Positions 36,895 to 48,038 of a DNA stretch of 64,000 bases are shown here, in pieces. Position 1 is the stretch's first letter. Each line of letters starts with the position of its first letter. The notes below the pieces were generated by a model. The model ran no database searches and was not told where the DNA came from. It saw only the letters and a program-made list of their open reading frames with translations. The position numbers and the translations under genes were made by a program. Source of the DNA: Amyelois transitella (taxonomy: Eukaryota; Arthropoda; Insecta; Lepidoptera; Pyralidae); the NCBI RefSeq assembly GCF_032362555.1, contig NC_083506.1:6619501-6683500 (forward strand). Direction: 5' to 3'.

Positions 36895-37306
36895 GAAGAA
36901 CCGATGCTGTGGCAACATTTGGCGATTAATTTATAAATTAATCTTTATGGATAGATAGCGAAATGTGGTTAAAATACCATTTACAGTATTGATACCGAAA
37001 ATAATTTAAAATATAGCAAAACTTCTTCCGAACTTTCGCCAGTATTTTAGAAATTCTTGAATTTTGAGTTCGCCATCACTTATGACTAGTTATTTCAACT
37101 GTGTATATCTCTCGTGGCGGTGAAATATGAAGAATAACTATAGAAAATCATATTAACCGTAACCGGTGAATCAATATATAGGCTGAATTGAAATTTGACT
37201 TATTTTTATGTTATGTAGTATTAAGTATGATCGAAAATTAATAATTAAGTTCTTGATTTAAGTAATAAAATACATCAGACAACATTGATTTTATTTACCT
37301 AAAATT
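36895..37306. other. Tail-to-tail spacer between NELF-C/D and NSRP1
   Basis: 412 bp between the stop codons. It holds AATAAA for NELF-C/D at 37264-37269 (+) and AATAAA for NSRP1 on the minus strand at 37290-37295. Since cleavage occurs downstream of each signal, the two 3' ends should overlap by a few tens of bases. No repeat was recognised. Confidence 0.65.
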
Positions 37307-40300
37307 CTAATATCCTCTAGTTGCTTTTCGCTCGTAATATCTTTGTAAGGCTTGCTCAAATACTTCGCCTACAGTTCTTTTTTTCCAAATATCAATTTTA
37401 GTTTTTGGCTCAATTGTTGGTTCACTCTTCTTGGTATCCGATTTTTCTGCTTTTTCATCCAAATTTATCTTTTTCTTTTGATGCTCATTGTTGTTAGGCG
37501 AATCGTGAGAAATTTTCTCGTCAGCCTTTTTATTGGAATCATCTTCATTATCGTCACTAGATTCTTCAATTGAGAAATCTGAATCGGCATCAATATTTTC
37601 TTCACATTTTTTCAATCTCTTTGATCGAATATCACTTAGATTTAACCGATTAATTTCATCACCAGAATCTGCAATTTCACCATCAGAGAGTTGCTCAGTA
37701 ATCTCATCAGAAGTCTTTCGTTTTCTATAATTCCTTTTTTTAGGAACTTCCTTTCTTTGTGTTTCTTCAAGTTTGACCTCCAAATCTTTTCTATTATGAA
37801 TGTCCGATTTATCTTGCTTAGTACTTGATAAATTATTTGGCTTGACAGTATTTTCATCTGGACCCAATTTTTGTTCATATAAATGACGATAGAAACCACC
37901 TTTAAGAAAAAATGTATTAATTATCAATATTTTACACAGTTAAAAATAATTAATGGAAATTTATGGCCTCAGATTGGTACAGTCAAGGAAGCAATCCTTG
38001 AATGTACGAATTAGAAACCCCCAATATTTGATATCATCATCATCTGATGATTCGTTTGGGTTTAGGATGAATTATTATTATTTAAAATTGAAATTTCATA
38101 CCTAAGTCCCTTTGTTTCGTTACATCTCCTATACTTTCCAAATATTCTTCCCTTTTTTCTTTCTCTTCTTCCAAACTCATTTCTTCTAATTTTTTCTTAT
38201 AAGCAGATGTAACAAAAACTTCTTTATCAGCAAATTCTTCACCTTCTTTTTCTCGCTCCTTCTGAATCTAATTTAAAAAGAATTGTATTATTTTCTGGGC
38301 ATTTATAAAAAAGAAACTTGCTATTTCTCTAATCTATATTTTGTGGCTACTTTAACCTTTTAAGCGCTTGGCTAAATATCAATTGTCGTGCCCCTAGCGC
38401 GCCGCTACAAATCGATAAAATAATACCTACAATAAATAAGGAGGAGTAATCGTTGTATCGATAAAAAAAAGTCAAAAAGTCAAAAAACGTCAAATGTTGG
38501 CGTTATACAAAGATTCTGAGGGATACTTTTCTTATGAATAATAAGGGAAAAAAATAGTAACACAAGACAATATGTTAAATTTAACTTTATTTCGTATGAC
38601 ACTGTTTATTTCATGCTGAATGATGCATTATACCTGATTATTTAACTGTTTGTTATTTTGTTTTTAAAATGCGCATTGCATTGTATCCCATCCCTATGGT
38701 CATATTTATGCGACACGCGCGATAGACACCGAAGAAAAGTCCGAGCTGCCAATTACTTATTTTTGTTTAAGTTTTTTCAATGCTTAGAGCTATGAAACAT
38801 AATTTTAAGTAATTGTTGTAATAAATAGCTCTATTCAATAATAGTTTTAGTTATACCACGAAATTAATAGGACGATAATAGAACGAAAAAATCATGGATA
38901 TTCTCTGTCGCAGAAATACGACACGGGCGGTAGGGGCACGGCAATATTTGTCGCATATATGCGACTCGCGCGGTTAAAAGGTTAAATATGTTAAAAATCC
39001 ATACTAATTATTACCTAATAATTAGTATGGATTTTTAACTATAATGTGAAAGTCTGTCTGTCTGTATGTTATACTGTAACAGCTGGTTCGATTTTGATAA
39101 AATTTGGTATGCAGATATTTTTTTTTTAAATATAAAATTAAGTTTTTAAGTATTTAGATATATAGAAATTCAGCAGTACATATTTTATTAAAAAATAACT
39201 GTTTGATACTTACTTGTCGTTCAATGCGACGCTCATTTTCGAGCTTTCTCTTATTTGCTGTTTTTAAAAGGTTCTCAATGTACCGAGGTTTTTTTTCTTC
39301 TGTTGTTTTAACTTTTTTTTCATCCTTTTTACTAACCATAGCATCATATATTTCATCATATTGATAAACTGTTGGGTCTTCCATTAGAGCATTTTGTTGT
39401 GCTTTTTTAGCCTGATAGGACAAAAAAATTGATATAAATATAATTAGTGAAAACAGACAGTGCTAGTCACTAGAAGGTTAGTTTATTTCTTGTTGATAAA
39501 ATCTTAGATACAATAATACATGACACAGTTGAACATAGGAGAGTGAGTGGTAGCTCTTGAATTAACTTGATACAATACAATGGCCAGGGTTCATAATTGG
39601 AACCAAACCATGAATGTTTAATAGATATATTAAATTAATAATGTTTGAGATAAGAGATGTATATTTTGATTAATACAAGTTCAATACTGTCAAGTATTGA
39701 ACTTGTATTATACAATACAATATTGTAAAAACAAGCTTATAAACTTGGGATTCTTCATTTAGGCGATGGGCTAGCAACACCTGTCACTATTTGAATCTCA
39801 ATTCCATCATAAAGCCAAACAGCTGAATGTGGCCTATCAGTCTTTTCAAGACTGTTGGCTCTGTCTACCCCGCAAGGGATATAGACGTGATTATATGTAT
39901 GTACTGTCAAGTAAGGAGCATGATGGAAGGCATGTCTGTCCATTAGTACAGACTAAAACATACCTAGTGATGGATAGTAAAACCACTAATTAGACCCATG
40001 ATAACACATGCATGATTATAAACTGTTAACTACATAGTGTTCATTAAACAGTGCACAAACTGTAAAGAATAAGGTTTTAAGAATTGTAAATGTTTAATAG
40101 GTACCCTGAGATAGTGATTTTTCTTCAATCCAGACTAAATGAGAGAATTGGATAAAAGAGAAATCGAATTTATAGTGCAAAGTGGTTCTATTCTACTCTG
40201 CCAAAAACCACACACAGAGCTTAAAAATACAAATTACAACAAAAATCAAATAATTATAACAGTACTAGACAAACTTACAACAAAGTGGTACAGGGGAGAC

Positions 40301-41124
40301 AGAATGATCAAGTATAGCTTTTGTAGATGTATCACACAATAGATCAGGTCAATAGTACCCTTAATTGTCAAGCTTGCATGAATGTGAATGAAGCAAAAGA
40401 AATGTATAAGAATTGTAACAAGTACTCCTCTGGGAAAAGGTTCTATGTATGTATATAAAATATGTATATAAAAAAAATATGATATAAAAAATGCGGCAGT
40501 ATTAACTTGTCTGTTGATGTTGTCACTAGGCCGCAATAAAACAGGTTTCTTGATGGCTTCATCATCAGAATCAGAATCATTACCAAAGATATTACGAGCT
40601 GATTGGAACACTGGCTGTTTTGTTTGTGCTTTCTCTGGCATGATTAGCCCATATCTGAAAAAAAAAATAGGAAAAAGGTATTTGTCCACCTCCTTGGTGC
40701 AATAGTAGTGTACTTGCCTACGAGCTAGCTTAATCTGTGTAATTTTTTCTTGGTTTATACATATATAATAAAATAGAGGCCGCCCGCGACTTCGTCCGCA
40801 TGGAAACCCTATCAATCCCGCGGGAACTCTGGGATAAAAAGTAGCCTATGTGTTATTCTGGGTCTTCAGCTACCAACATACCAAATTTCATGGTAATCGG
40901 TTCAGTAGTTTTTGCGTGAAAGAGTAACAAACATCCATACAAACTTTCGCCTTTATAATAGTAGTAGGATAACTCCATGTAAATTCCACATATGCGCATA
41001 CTTATTTTTAATTAGAAAAATAATTGTTTCAACTATTTCATGTTGATACTTATTTACCTATGTAAGAAAAAAAATACCATTGTACTTCATATTATATATA
41101 TACTTACTTCTTCGAACCAGACAT
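37307..41124 (-). CDS. NSRP1: Nuclear speckle splicing regulatory protein 1 (NSRP1/CCDC55 family)
   Basis: NSRP1 is a nuclear speckle protein that influences alternative splice-site choice. Minus-strand coding exons: 41124-41108, 40654-40507, 39411-39205, 38267-38102, 37899-37307; 376 residues, all joins in phase. The ATG at 41124 opens MSGSKK, joined to YGLIMPEK, the family's N-terminal motif. Then DDSDSDDE-type acidic stretch (NDSDSDDEAIKKP), DPTVYQYDEIYDAM, a long charged coiled coil (RYIENLLKTANKRKLENERR, QKEREKEGEEFADKEVFVTS, AYKKKLEEM), and VTKQRDLGGFYRHLYEQKLG. This is the conserved DUF2040-type region. The last exon is lysine/glutamate/serine-rich and poorly conserved, ending VGEVFEQALQRYYERKATRGY with a TAG. 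The family's C-terminal half varies in length, so the short tail is not alarming. Confidence 0.93.
38356..38981. mobile_element. piggyBac-like element/MITE, 626 bp, TTAA target duplication (NSRP1 intron)
   Basis: TTAA at 38352-38355 and 38982-38985 flanks inverted ends CCTTTTAAGCGC and (read inward from the right) CCTTTTAACCGCGCG. A second inward motif, CGTGCCCCTA, is shared by both ends about 40 and 50 bp in. No transposase frame is visible. Just outside the right TTAA lies a 24-bp perfect hairpin. Confidence 0.82.
38990..39130 (+). repeat. 24-bp perfect hairpin and start of another retroposon
   Basis: Arms 38990-39013 and 39016-39039 are exact reverse complements with a 2-nt loop. They are followed by GTCTGTCTGTCTGT and GGTTCGATTTTGATAAAATT, phrases typical of lepidopteran retroposon ends. 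Confidence 0.85.
39424..40506 (-). other. NSRP1 intron 2
   Basis: Contains the perfect 18-bp hairpin 39671-39710 (loop GTCA), SINE-A 39725-39905 (+) and a LINE tail fragment at 40370-40445 (AGCTTGCATGAATGTGAATG). Confidence 0.65.
40776..40971 (+). repeat. Family D retroposon, copy 2 (NSRP1 intron 1)
   Basis: About 196 bp, nearly identical to 29996-30202; it starts GAGGCCGCCCGCGACTTCGT and ends at a CTTTATAATAGTAGTAGGAT-type tail. Preceded by a tRNA-like SINE head remnant (GTGCAATAGTAGTGTACTTG) near 40695-40720. Confidence 0.85.
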
Positions 41125-41691
41125 CCCTTATGTTGGTTAGCTCCTTATTGTTGTAAACTATACCTCGGAACCAAATAAGTTTCAACTTATATTTTATGAT
41201 ATTACAGTATAAGCACCTATTTAAAGTAGGTGATAATATGTATCTTTTTCTTATTCTAAAAAAATAAGGTAGGTAGGCACTTATCTAGCAGACAGCCCAA
41301 TTATCAATTAACTGACTAAAATTGATATTCAATCACGCACGCCGCACGACCGTAGGCGTAAATAGTATCTATATCACCGATATTAATATTTAATGTCTTC
41401 TTTTTAGTTTGTTAACTATTTTAAAGAAATTGTACTATAATCTATACATCAAAGCTTGATTCTTCTGACATATGCTAAATGAGAGGTCGACTTGTGTTAA
41501 GTTGTGTTGTCGATCACATTATTTTCTTTTTTTATTTTCTGTAAAATTGGCAAAATTATTAAATAAACACAAACACACATAAGTTCATTAGAAGTTAAGC
41601 ACATTACCATTCGCCTAATTGGTTTTTATTGACTTATAAATTTAGAAAAAAAACATTAATGTTGACGTTCGCGCTAGTATCTAGTATACAT

Positions 41692-42275
41692 TAGGAAAGG
41701 AATGTGAAAAAAAAATCGATTATGGAAAAAATCGATTAAAAATCGATTTTTATAATCATGCAATAAATGCACTCCGACATTACGTTTTTGTCTTCTGGCT
41801 TGGAGCCCGGAACGCAAATTGCCAAAGAATACTATCATAGCTCCATAATATTACATTAACCCCATCTGTGCATTCTTTCTGTGCTTTTAAAACAGTTTAG
41901 ATGATTCATTTAATCAATCATTCTCTAGATGGAGTAAGTCGATGAACAGTATTTTACCGACATTCGGTTAATATGTTATTCATTATTCGTTGCTGAAAGT
42001 TCCTTTTGTTAAACTTGATTGTTAAAAACTTTAATTTGTGTTGATTATATAAGAACTTACTGTTTCTGTTGTTTATTTTTAATGAATAAATCTATTGATA
42101 TAATGTAAATGGCGTTTATTTTGACATTAATTGAAAAATTAGGAAAAAATCTATCAATATAATAAAATCGATTATTTTTTAAAGAAAAATCGATTATTCA
42201 TTAATCGATTTTTCATACTAAAAAAATAAATTGATTAGATAAAAATCGATTTTTTATCAGCAATGTACATCCCTA
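41692..42275. mobile_element. hAT-type MITE, 584 bp, perfect 8-bp target duplication
   Basis: GTATACAT occurs at 41684-41691 and 42276-42283. The ends read TAGGAAAGGAATGTG (left) and, inward from the right, TAGGGATGTACATTGCTG. Both sub-terminal zones carry clustered AATCGATTTTT/AATCGATT motifs (41718-41752 and 42165-42253), as expected for hAT transposase binding sites. No coding frame. Confidence 0.87.
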
Positions 42276-42413
42276 GTATACATCGGTCGGTCAGGTTCAG
42301 GTGGGACTAGTACGGATGATCGATATTCATCGATGTTGAGCTGGAAAATATCGATGTTTTGACTTCGATGTTATGACTTCAATATTATCGGGACATCAAT
42401 GTTTTATGAATAA

Positions 42414-43092
42414 ACTAGCTGTGCCCGCGACTTCGTCCGCGTGGAATAATTATTTTAGGCATTATATTTATTTTTGCAAACATCCTCCTCGGCGGTCAGG
42501 CGGTCACGCGTATTAGAAAGCTGGTTCTCCGTATTAAATGTTTCGCTGCAAATTGCTTATAACGACTATATCTCAAAACCTATTCGTCTGATTTATATAC
42601 TGTAAATGGCAATTTTAATCTACATGAAAAGCTGAAAGTAATAATCATATTTATTTGGATAAGAATTAATACTGAATTAAAGAAAATTGGTTTCAAAATA
42701 ACTTATGTTTTTAATGAAAAAATAATCTTAAAAAATGAACATAAAAGTGGTTATTGTAAGTAAACCTTAAGAGATAGATATATGCTCTCGCGGACTTTTT
42801 TGTGGCAAAAAATGAGTACTTCACATCTTTAGTACATTGTTTTACTATATCTTTGTTGGTTTGCGCAGCGTTCGCGTGGAAAGCTCGCAGATTGCCGACT
42901 CATTCAACTTTCACCTGCATTGTTGACGTTTCCCGTAGGAAATCCGGGATAAAATGTAGCCTATAGCCTTCCTCGATAAATAGACTATCTAACAGTGAAA
43001 GAATTATTCAAATCGGTTCAGTAGTTTCTGGAATTAGCGCGTTTAAACAAACAAACAAAACAAACTCTTCAGCTTTATAATATTAGTATAGG
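42414..43092 (+). repeat. Family C retroposon, longest copy, nested in the hAT element
   Basis: Starts CTAGCTGTGCCCGCGACTTC and ends CAGCTTTATAATATTAGTAT. It is roughly 680 bp against about 265 bp for the copy at 30763-31031, because of an extra central segment (about 42460-42930). Confidence 0.75.
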
Positions 43093-43232
43093 TAGATATA
43101 TTGAAAAAAATTATAAACTTATTTTAGAAATGAATAATATTTTGTCTAATTATTGTTATGCCTATGGAATTACAATTTTATTTAAAAAGTCCGGTAGCTG
43201 ATTAAAATCAAGACCCATTACTACTATGGAAA

Positions 43233-43454
43233 ATGCTAAAAACCACCCATCCAAATTTAAAGAAAATAGCTCCTAAGCATTTATGTTGCACTGTTATATC
43301 CACAGCTTTAGAAAGGGTTTTTTATAAAGCTGGCCAACTCCTATACCAGCAACGTAACCGATTGAAGAGAAAAACCCGTCAAAGGATTTTTTTTCCAAAG
43401 TGTGGACAAAAGATACTAGGATTGTTAATATTTTTTTTTTACTTCTGTTATTAA
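43233..43454 (+). pseudogene. hAT transposase C-terminal dimerisation (hATC) fragment
   Basis: Reads HPNLKKIAPKHLCC, then STALERVFYKAGQLL and RNRLKRKTRQRIFF. This matches the hATC pattern (LA-KYL---ATS--SERVFS-AG-----RNRL). The catalytic region is absent, so it is a relic. Confidence 0.85.
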
Positions 43455-43769
43455 CACAACAATAAATAGTTTAATAGACGGTTTTATTATATTTATAAAA
43501 AACATCAATATTATACGTTTCGATGTTTTACATCGATGTTTTTGAATCGATGTTTATCGCACATCGATACTTTTGATCCGATGTTAACATCGATGTTTTC
43601 TTAATATCGATCATCCCTAGGTGGGGCACAAATAACAGGTTCGGAACAAGTACATACGAAGTACGAATATCGATATGTAAGGAATATAAAAATGTTTATT
43701 TTTAAATAGACGCGTCTCTGTCCTTTATTACATTCTTAGTGCTGTAAACATTCTAATAAATTACTATGT

Positions 43770-44500
43770 TGCGTTTAAAAGAGTTGATTTTTTGAGAAAA
43801 TTAAAGGATGTTGACGATTGGGATAAAATTGTGTTTTTAAATGAAACGTGGTTGATACCAAACAATTCTGTAGGCAAAACATGGAACGACGATACACCCC
43901 ACTCATCAACCAAAGTGCCTGAAGGCAAATGAAAAAGACTTATATTTTGCCACGTCCAGGCTGGCCACGAAGATGTTTGAGAGGGCGGACGCATCATCGC
44001 ACGCCCACCTGCGCGGCATCGCGCCGCTCCACGCCCGCCCTCCGGACCGTCGCGTGAAGCCCTCACCTCGCTGCCTTGCGGCAGACGTCGTCGCTCAGTG
44101 ACGACGCCGCCGCCGATGGGAACTCCCAGAAGATAGAAGAAGATGACCCAGGCCGCCACGGCCGCCCCATTGACCTGCCTACAGCCGTAGGCAGCGATGA
44201 AACCAGTGAAGAGGGTAAAAAGACCCTGACCACTCGCTCCAACTCCTGCACAGGAGTTTGGGAAGACCCCTCGTCGTTTTGCCACGTAGGTAAGTACTTC
44301 GAAAGGTTTTATACCAAACTGTTTACTAGCATTTAAATAAAAAAAAAACTAATAAGTATCATGAAGAGATGAACTTTAAGACTTTTCTAAGTGGTTTTAT
44401 AAAATGATGGACAATCTGGACTGTCCTGATATTATAATTATGGACAATGCCTCTTATCATTCCGTGCAACTTGACAAGGCAACGACCGATAAATTAGTTT
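43770..44500 (+). pseudogene. DDE transposase relic (IS630/Tc1-mariner-like) split by an insertion
   Basis: The first half reads IVFLNETWLIPNNSVGKTWN, then STKVPEGK and LIFCHV. The second half (from 44288) resumes in broken frames and ends DIIIMDNASYHSVQLDKA. ETW and MDNASYHS are the first and second catalytic-region motifs of insect DDE_3 transposases; the first acidic residue reads N in LNETW instead of D. Stops, frameshifts and a 321-bp insert make it dead. Confidence 0.8.
43956..44276. mobile_element. GC-rich 321-bp insert with 11-bp flanking direct repeats
   Basis: TTTTGCCACGT occurs at 43945-43955 and 44277-44287, bracketing a GC-rich block in the middle of the transposase relic. Removing the block plus one repeat restores the family text (LIFCHV-G). 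No poly-A tail and no recognisable coding family; both strands have open frames (44076-44336 +, 43764-44285 -), which are expected in GC-rich DNA. Confidence 0.75.
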
Positions 44501-45591
44501 AATCGACTTATGTATATAAATCAACAATCGACAATGTTACTTTTGACTATGACGAAGCATTTTATATCTATTTAGGTTTATAAACACATGTGTTTGTTTT
44601 AAAGTATTTAGAGGTAGTTTTTATAATTTTACATTTCAACTGCGAGTCAGACTTGCGCACAAAGGGTCATGTACCATCATTACGTTTGTTACTTATTTTT
44701 TTATATACAGTACACCCTTCTATCTGTTAATTAAAATCGACCAAAAAATTGCTTCAATATTACGTTTTTTGTATGTACCTCTAATAATTACGTTATTGTT
44801 ATTTATTTATTTTGAAAGGTAATATACAAATAAATATCCTGTGAAATTTTTAAGCGTTATTTAAGTAGAGCAAAGCAAAAAAAAAACATTGATGAGAAAG
44901 GGATGTAGTGGTCCTATTTTAAGGTGCCGGAACCATACGGAACGTGCAATGCAACTATCGATATTATAATGCGCACAGCACTACGAAAAGCCGCCATTTT
45001 AGGTCCGAACCTATGTCAATTTTGACTTTGACAGGCACGTTCTTTTCGCACGCATTTATATCTTTATTCTTAATTATCCAATTAGGTATATCTGTGCAAA
45101 GAACCTATATCAAAGGGGATATTATAAATCAGTCCGTTTCTGTGGTTTTATTATTCCGGGACATAAACAAAGTCGTCAATAAATATATATATACTCTGTC
45201 TACATACAAAGTACTCCGCTACACTGTGGTCCTGACTTCTGTCTGATCCGAGGGTCCTGGCCTATGTCATATAGGTACCTTAACTTAACGTGTTGTGAAA
45301 GAAAGTGGGTACCTACCTACCTCGTATGATACTATAGAAATAATTACACTGGCCGACCGAACTGAAAGTATACAATCAAATAAATTCCAATTACAAACAT
45401 TCTATCCAGGTAACAGAGGCGAATTTGCAGTGCATTTAGGACGTTTAATATTCTGTTGGCCGTCTGTACTTAATGTGTGTATTAGAAGAACACACCTTCT
45501 AGTTGAAACTCCTTTTAGTTTTATTTCATAATTATTGCAGCACAAAACCACCATACCTTTATTTGAAAAGTTTATTTTCTTACAGGACAGA

Positions 45592-48038
45592 ATGGGAACC
45601 CATGAAAAGCCCATAGGAAATCCAAAGACTCCATATGAATTATTTTTGAAATTGTATTGTAAGAAAAAAGGATTGTCCTGTGATAAGGTCAGAATCTCTT
45701 ATATCTGTACTATTTGCCACTGTTGACTTACACTTAAGCCTGATGACTAGGGATCGGATAATCGGATGCATATTTACCTAAACTAATATTTTGGCTAAGA
45801 AAGTATGGAGGCGGCTTCTTGCTTTCAGGATTCGAATTATTTTGAATCCTGGAAATTTTACTAAACAAGAAATTGAAACTTATCGTATATTAGGTATGAT
45901 AAACACCTTTATAAACATAAGTGATGGATGATCATATTTATTAAAAAATTACCTACCTACCGGAATTCCAGAATTATACCGTGTGATTTTTTAGTCAGTA
46001 TGAATACAGTTTGAATACATAATTAGAACATTAAGTGTATCAATGCTGAATCCCGGAATTTTTGAGGTACAGACTTCTGTATGTTCCATACTAAACCAAC
46101 ACCCCAACTTTTAACTTTTAACGGTAAATATGCATCCGAATATCGATCTCTACTGATAACCGATATAATCAATTTATCCTGTGATGCCTGACAGAGAGAC
46201 ACGTAAATACATATCCTAATATACAATGATATGTTGTAAATGTCAAAGCAGCTTTATCTAATTTCTTGATAATATTATCCTTATTTCCCTACTTATAGTA
46301 ATTTTTATTGGTTATTTGAATAACTTACTTTCACATAGGTATTACTCTTTCAGAACAATATATTGTTAGCAGCGGTTAAGGCATGGATTACTCTAAATGA
46401 AGATGAAAGGAAAACATTCACACAAAAATTCATAGAATGTAAAGAAAAACACCAGAATCAAATAGCTTTTCGTTTAGAAAAACTTAAGCCATATATGAAG
46501 AAGAAACCTAATAAAAGGTTGGATTAATATTACTGTCTGTCTAATTTATATATTTCTTATAATATACTTTGTTAATAATTTACTATGTATGCATATATTT
46601 GTTTGTACTCAAATTTAATTAATACCACACAAATTTTCAAAAGATTCTTGTGTACTATTAAATAATTTGTTTTTATGTAGGTCACATGAAATATGTAAAT
46701 CATACACCTTTGTGAGAAGAGTAATTGATCAACCAATAGAAGAAAGACCATCAATAATATGTGAACAAGATGAAAAAACGGCAAATACAAGTAACATAAA
46801 GTAAGAGACTTCATTCAGTACCTGCTCCAATGCATGGTTACATGGTTCCAATTCAACATTATAGATAGATTAATTTTCACATAGCTGTTTGGTTCCCATG
46901 CCAAAATGTAACTGATGTTGTGCTATGTGTGATTTTCACTATTATCACTCATATTTCTAGCACTGTACATAATTTCCTTTTGAAGACACAATGCTGATGA
47001 CCAGAGTTGTTAGGATAAGAAAGACGAAAAATGTGCATAATCGAATAGAGTCACCAGAGAACAGTTCGTGAGGATTATTTGATATGCTGTTGACTGTACG
47101 CGTAGTCTCCGTGTGTTATAGTAAAAAAAAATTCTAAAAATACTGCCGCAATTATTTATTAAATTTGTTCATTATGTAGTTACTTAATATGTTTTATTAT
47201 TTTCCAGCTGTTCTTTAACAGAAGAATGTTCCATTCAAGAACCGCCGAATAGTACCAAATTGGAAAATGAGATGGACGAAATTGTAGATTTATCAGAGCC
47301 GGCACCTCCTAATGTTAGGTAAAATACACAAGTAATTTTTAAATGAGAATGAAATTTTCCCATATCAGTGCACAGGAGACTAATTGGTGTTGGTTATCCT
47401 GTCACTACCGCAAATAGATGCACGGTTTATTTATTTTCTTTTTTATAAGTAGTTATTCACAAACTATCTCTCTAATTTTGAGGTTTATCAGAAAGATTAG
47501 ACATTGGCTTGTGAACGTTCAACTAGATGTGTAAACATGATCCAATTAAGTTTCATTGCAAAGTTTGCGGAGGTTAGACGGGAGTCGCTTCTTATAAAAA
47601 CCTGACTTACTTACCCAATAAAGCATTGTCAAAGGCGCAACCCGCGCTTTTCTCCAGAGAGGTGAGGATGTTACCAAGACAAGAAAGAGAAAGAATTCGT
47701 AATATCGAATCTTTATTCTATATAAACGCAAAGGGGAGCTAAGCGAAGGACAAGGACACTTAAGTACCTACCTATCTTTTCTCGAAACGTTTAGTCGTCC
47801 TACATTACTGTAAATCTTCTTTGTTCACAGGAACGCTGTCGATTTATTTCACATGATTAAAAATAAAAAAGAGGATGATTCGGAATGGTCGTGTTTAACT
47901 AACATTGAGAAAATGCGTTATAGAAGAGCTGTTTATCAGTTAAAAAAGGATTACATCCAAAATTACAAAATGTTTTTAGAAAGTTTACCTTTAAAAGAAT
48001 TATTTAAATATTACCATAAATTTGATACAAGTTCATAA
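45592..48038 (+). CDS. Unnamed 232-aa protein with two HMG-box-like halves
   Basis: Coding exons 45592-45687, 46354-46517, 46681-46800, 47208-47318, 47831-48038, all in phase. The first exon has an acceptor (TTTTCTTACAG, exon from 45586), so a non-coding 5' exon lies upstream. The N-terminal half (residues 1-85) has HMG-box features: NPKTPYELFLKLYCKKKGLS, then AVKAWITLNEDERKTF, FIECKEKHQNQI and a basic end (MKKKPNKR). The middle (about 87-160) is acidic and disordered-looking. The C-terminal half (about 163-232) again resembles a degenerate HMG box: AVDLFHMIKNKK, EWSCLTNIEKMRYRRAVYQL, KKDYIQNYKMFL. Tandem HMG boxes occur in TFAM- and UBF-type proteins, but I do not recognise an orthologue. 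AATAAA at 48038-48043 overlaps the stop codon, so the 3' UTR is very short. Confidence 0.7.
47520..47700 (+). repeat. SINE-B body in intron 4 of the HMG-like gene
   Basis: TTAGACGGGAGTCGCTTCTT, AAAAACCTGACTTACTTACC, GAGAGGTGAGGATGTTACCA and an AAGAAAGAGAAAGAA tail. Intron 2 (46518-46680) and intron 3 (46801-47207) show nothing. Confidence 0.7.

Larger units (their letters stand above)
42308..43619 (+). mobile_element. hAT element relic, with hATC fragment and a nested retroposon
   Basis: 8-bp duplication GGTGGGAC (42300-42307) and GGTGGGGC (43620-43627), one mismatch. Inverted ends share GGATGATCGATATT. Sub-terminal clusters of ATCGATGTT-like motifs occur at 42320-42400 and 43515-43610. A family C retroposon sits inside at 42414-43092, so it inserted after the hAT element. 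The only coding remnant is the transposase C-terminus at 43233-43454. Confidence 0.88.
41125..45585. other. Divergent spacer, NSRP1 to the HMG-like gene, filled with nested transposons
   Basis: 41125-41683 is AT-rich and holds the NSRP1 5' region. Then two hAT elements (41692-42275 and 42308-43619), a DDE transposase relic (43770-44500) and AT-rich sequence to 45585. The frame 44944-45246 has no family signature. Confidence 0.65.

Noticed and set aside
37352-37730. Plus-strand frames opposite NSRP1
   Set aside because: Antisense shadows of the Lys/Glu/Ser-rich NSRP1 last exon.
43764-44285. 173-aa minus-strand open frame with good-looking coding potential
   Set aside because: It spans the GC-rich insert and parts of the transposase relic on both sides, runs antisense to the relic, and has no family motif. 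GC-rich DNA makes long open frames by chance.
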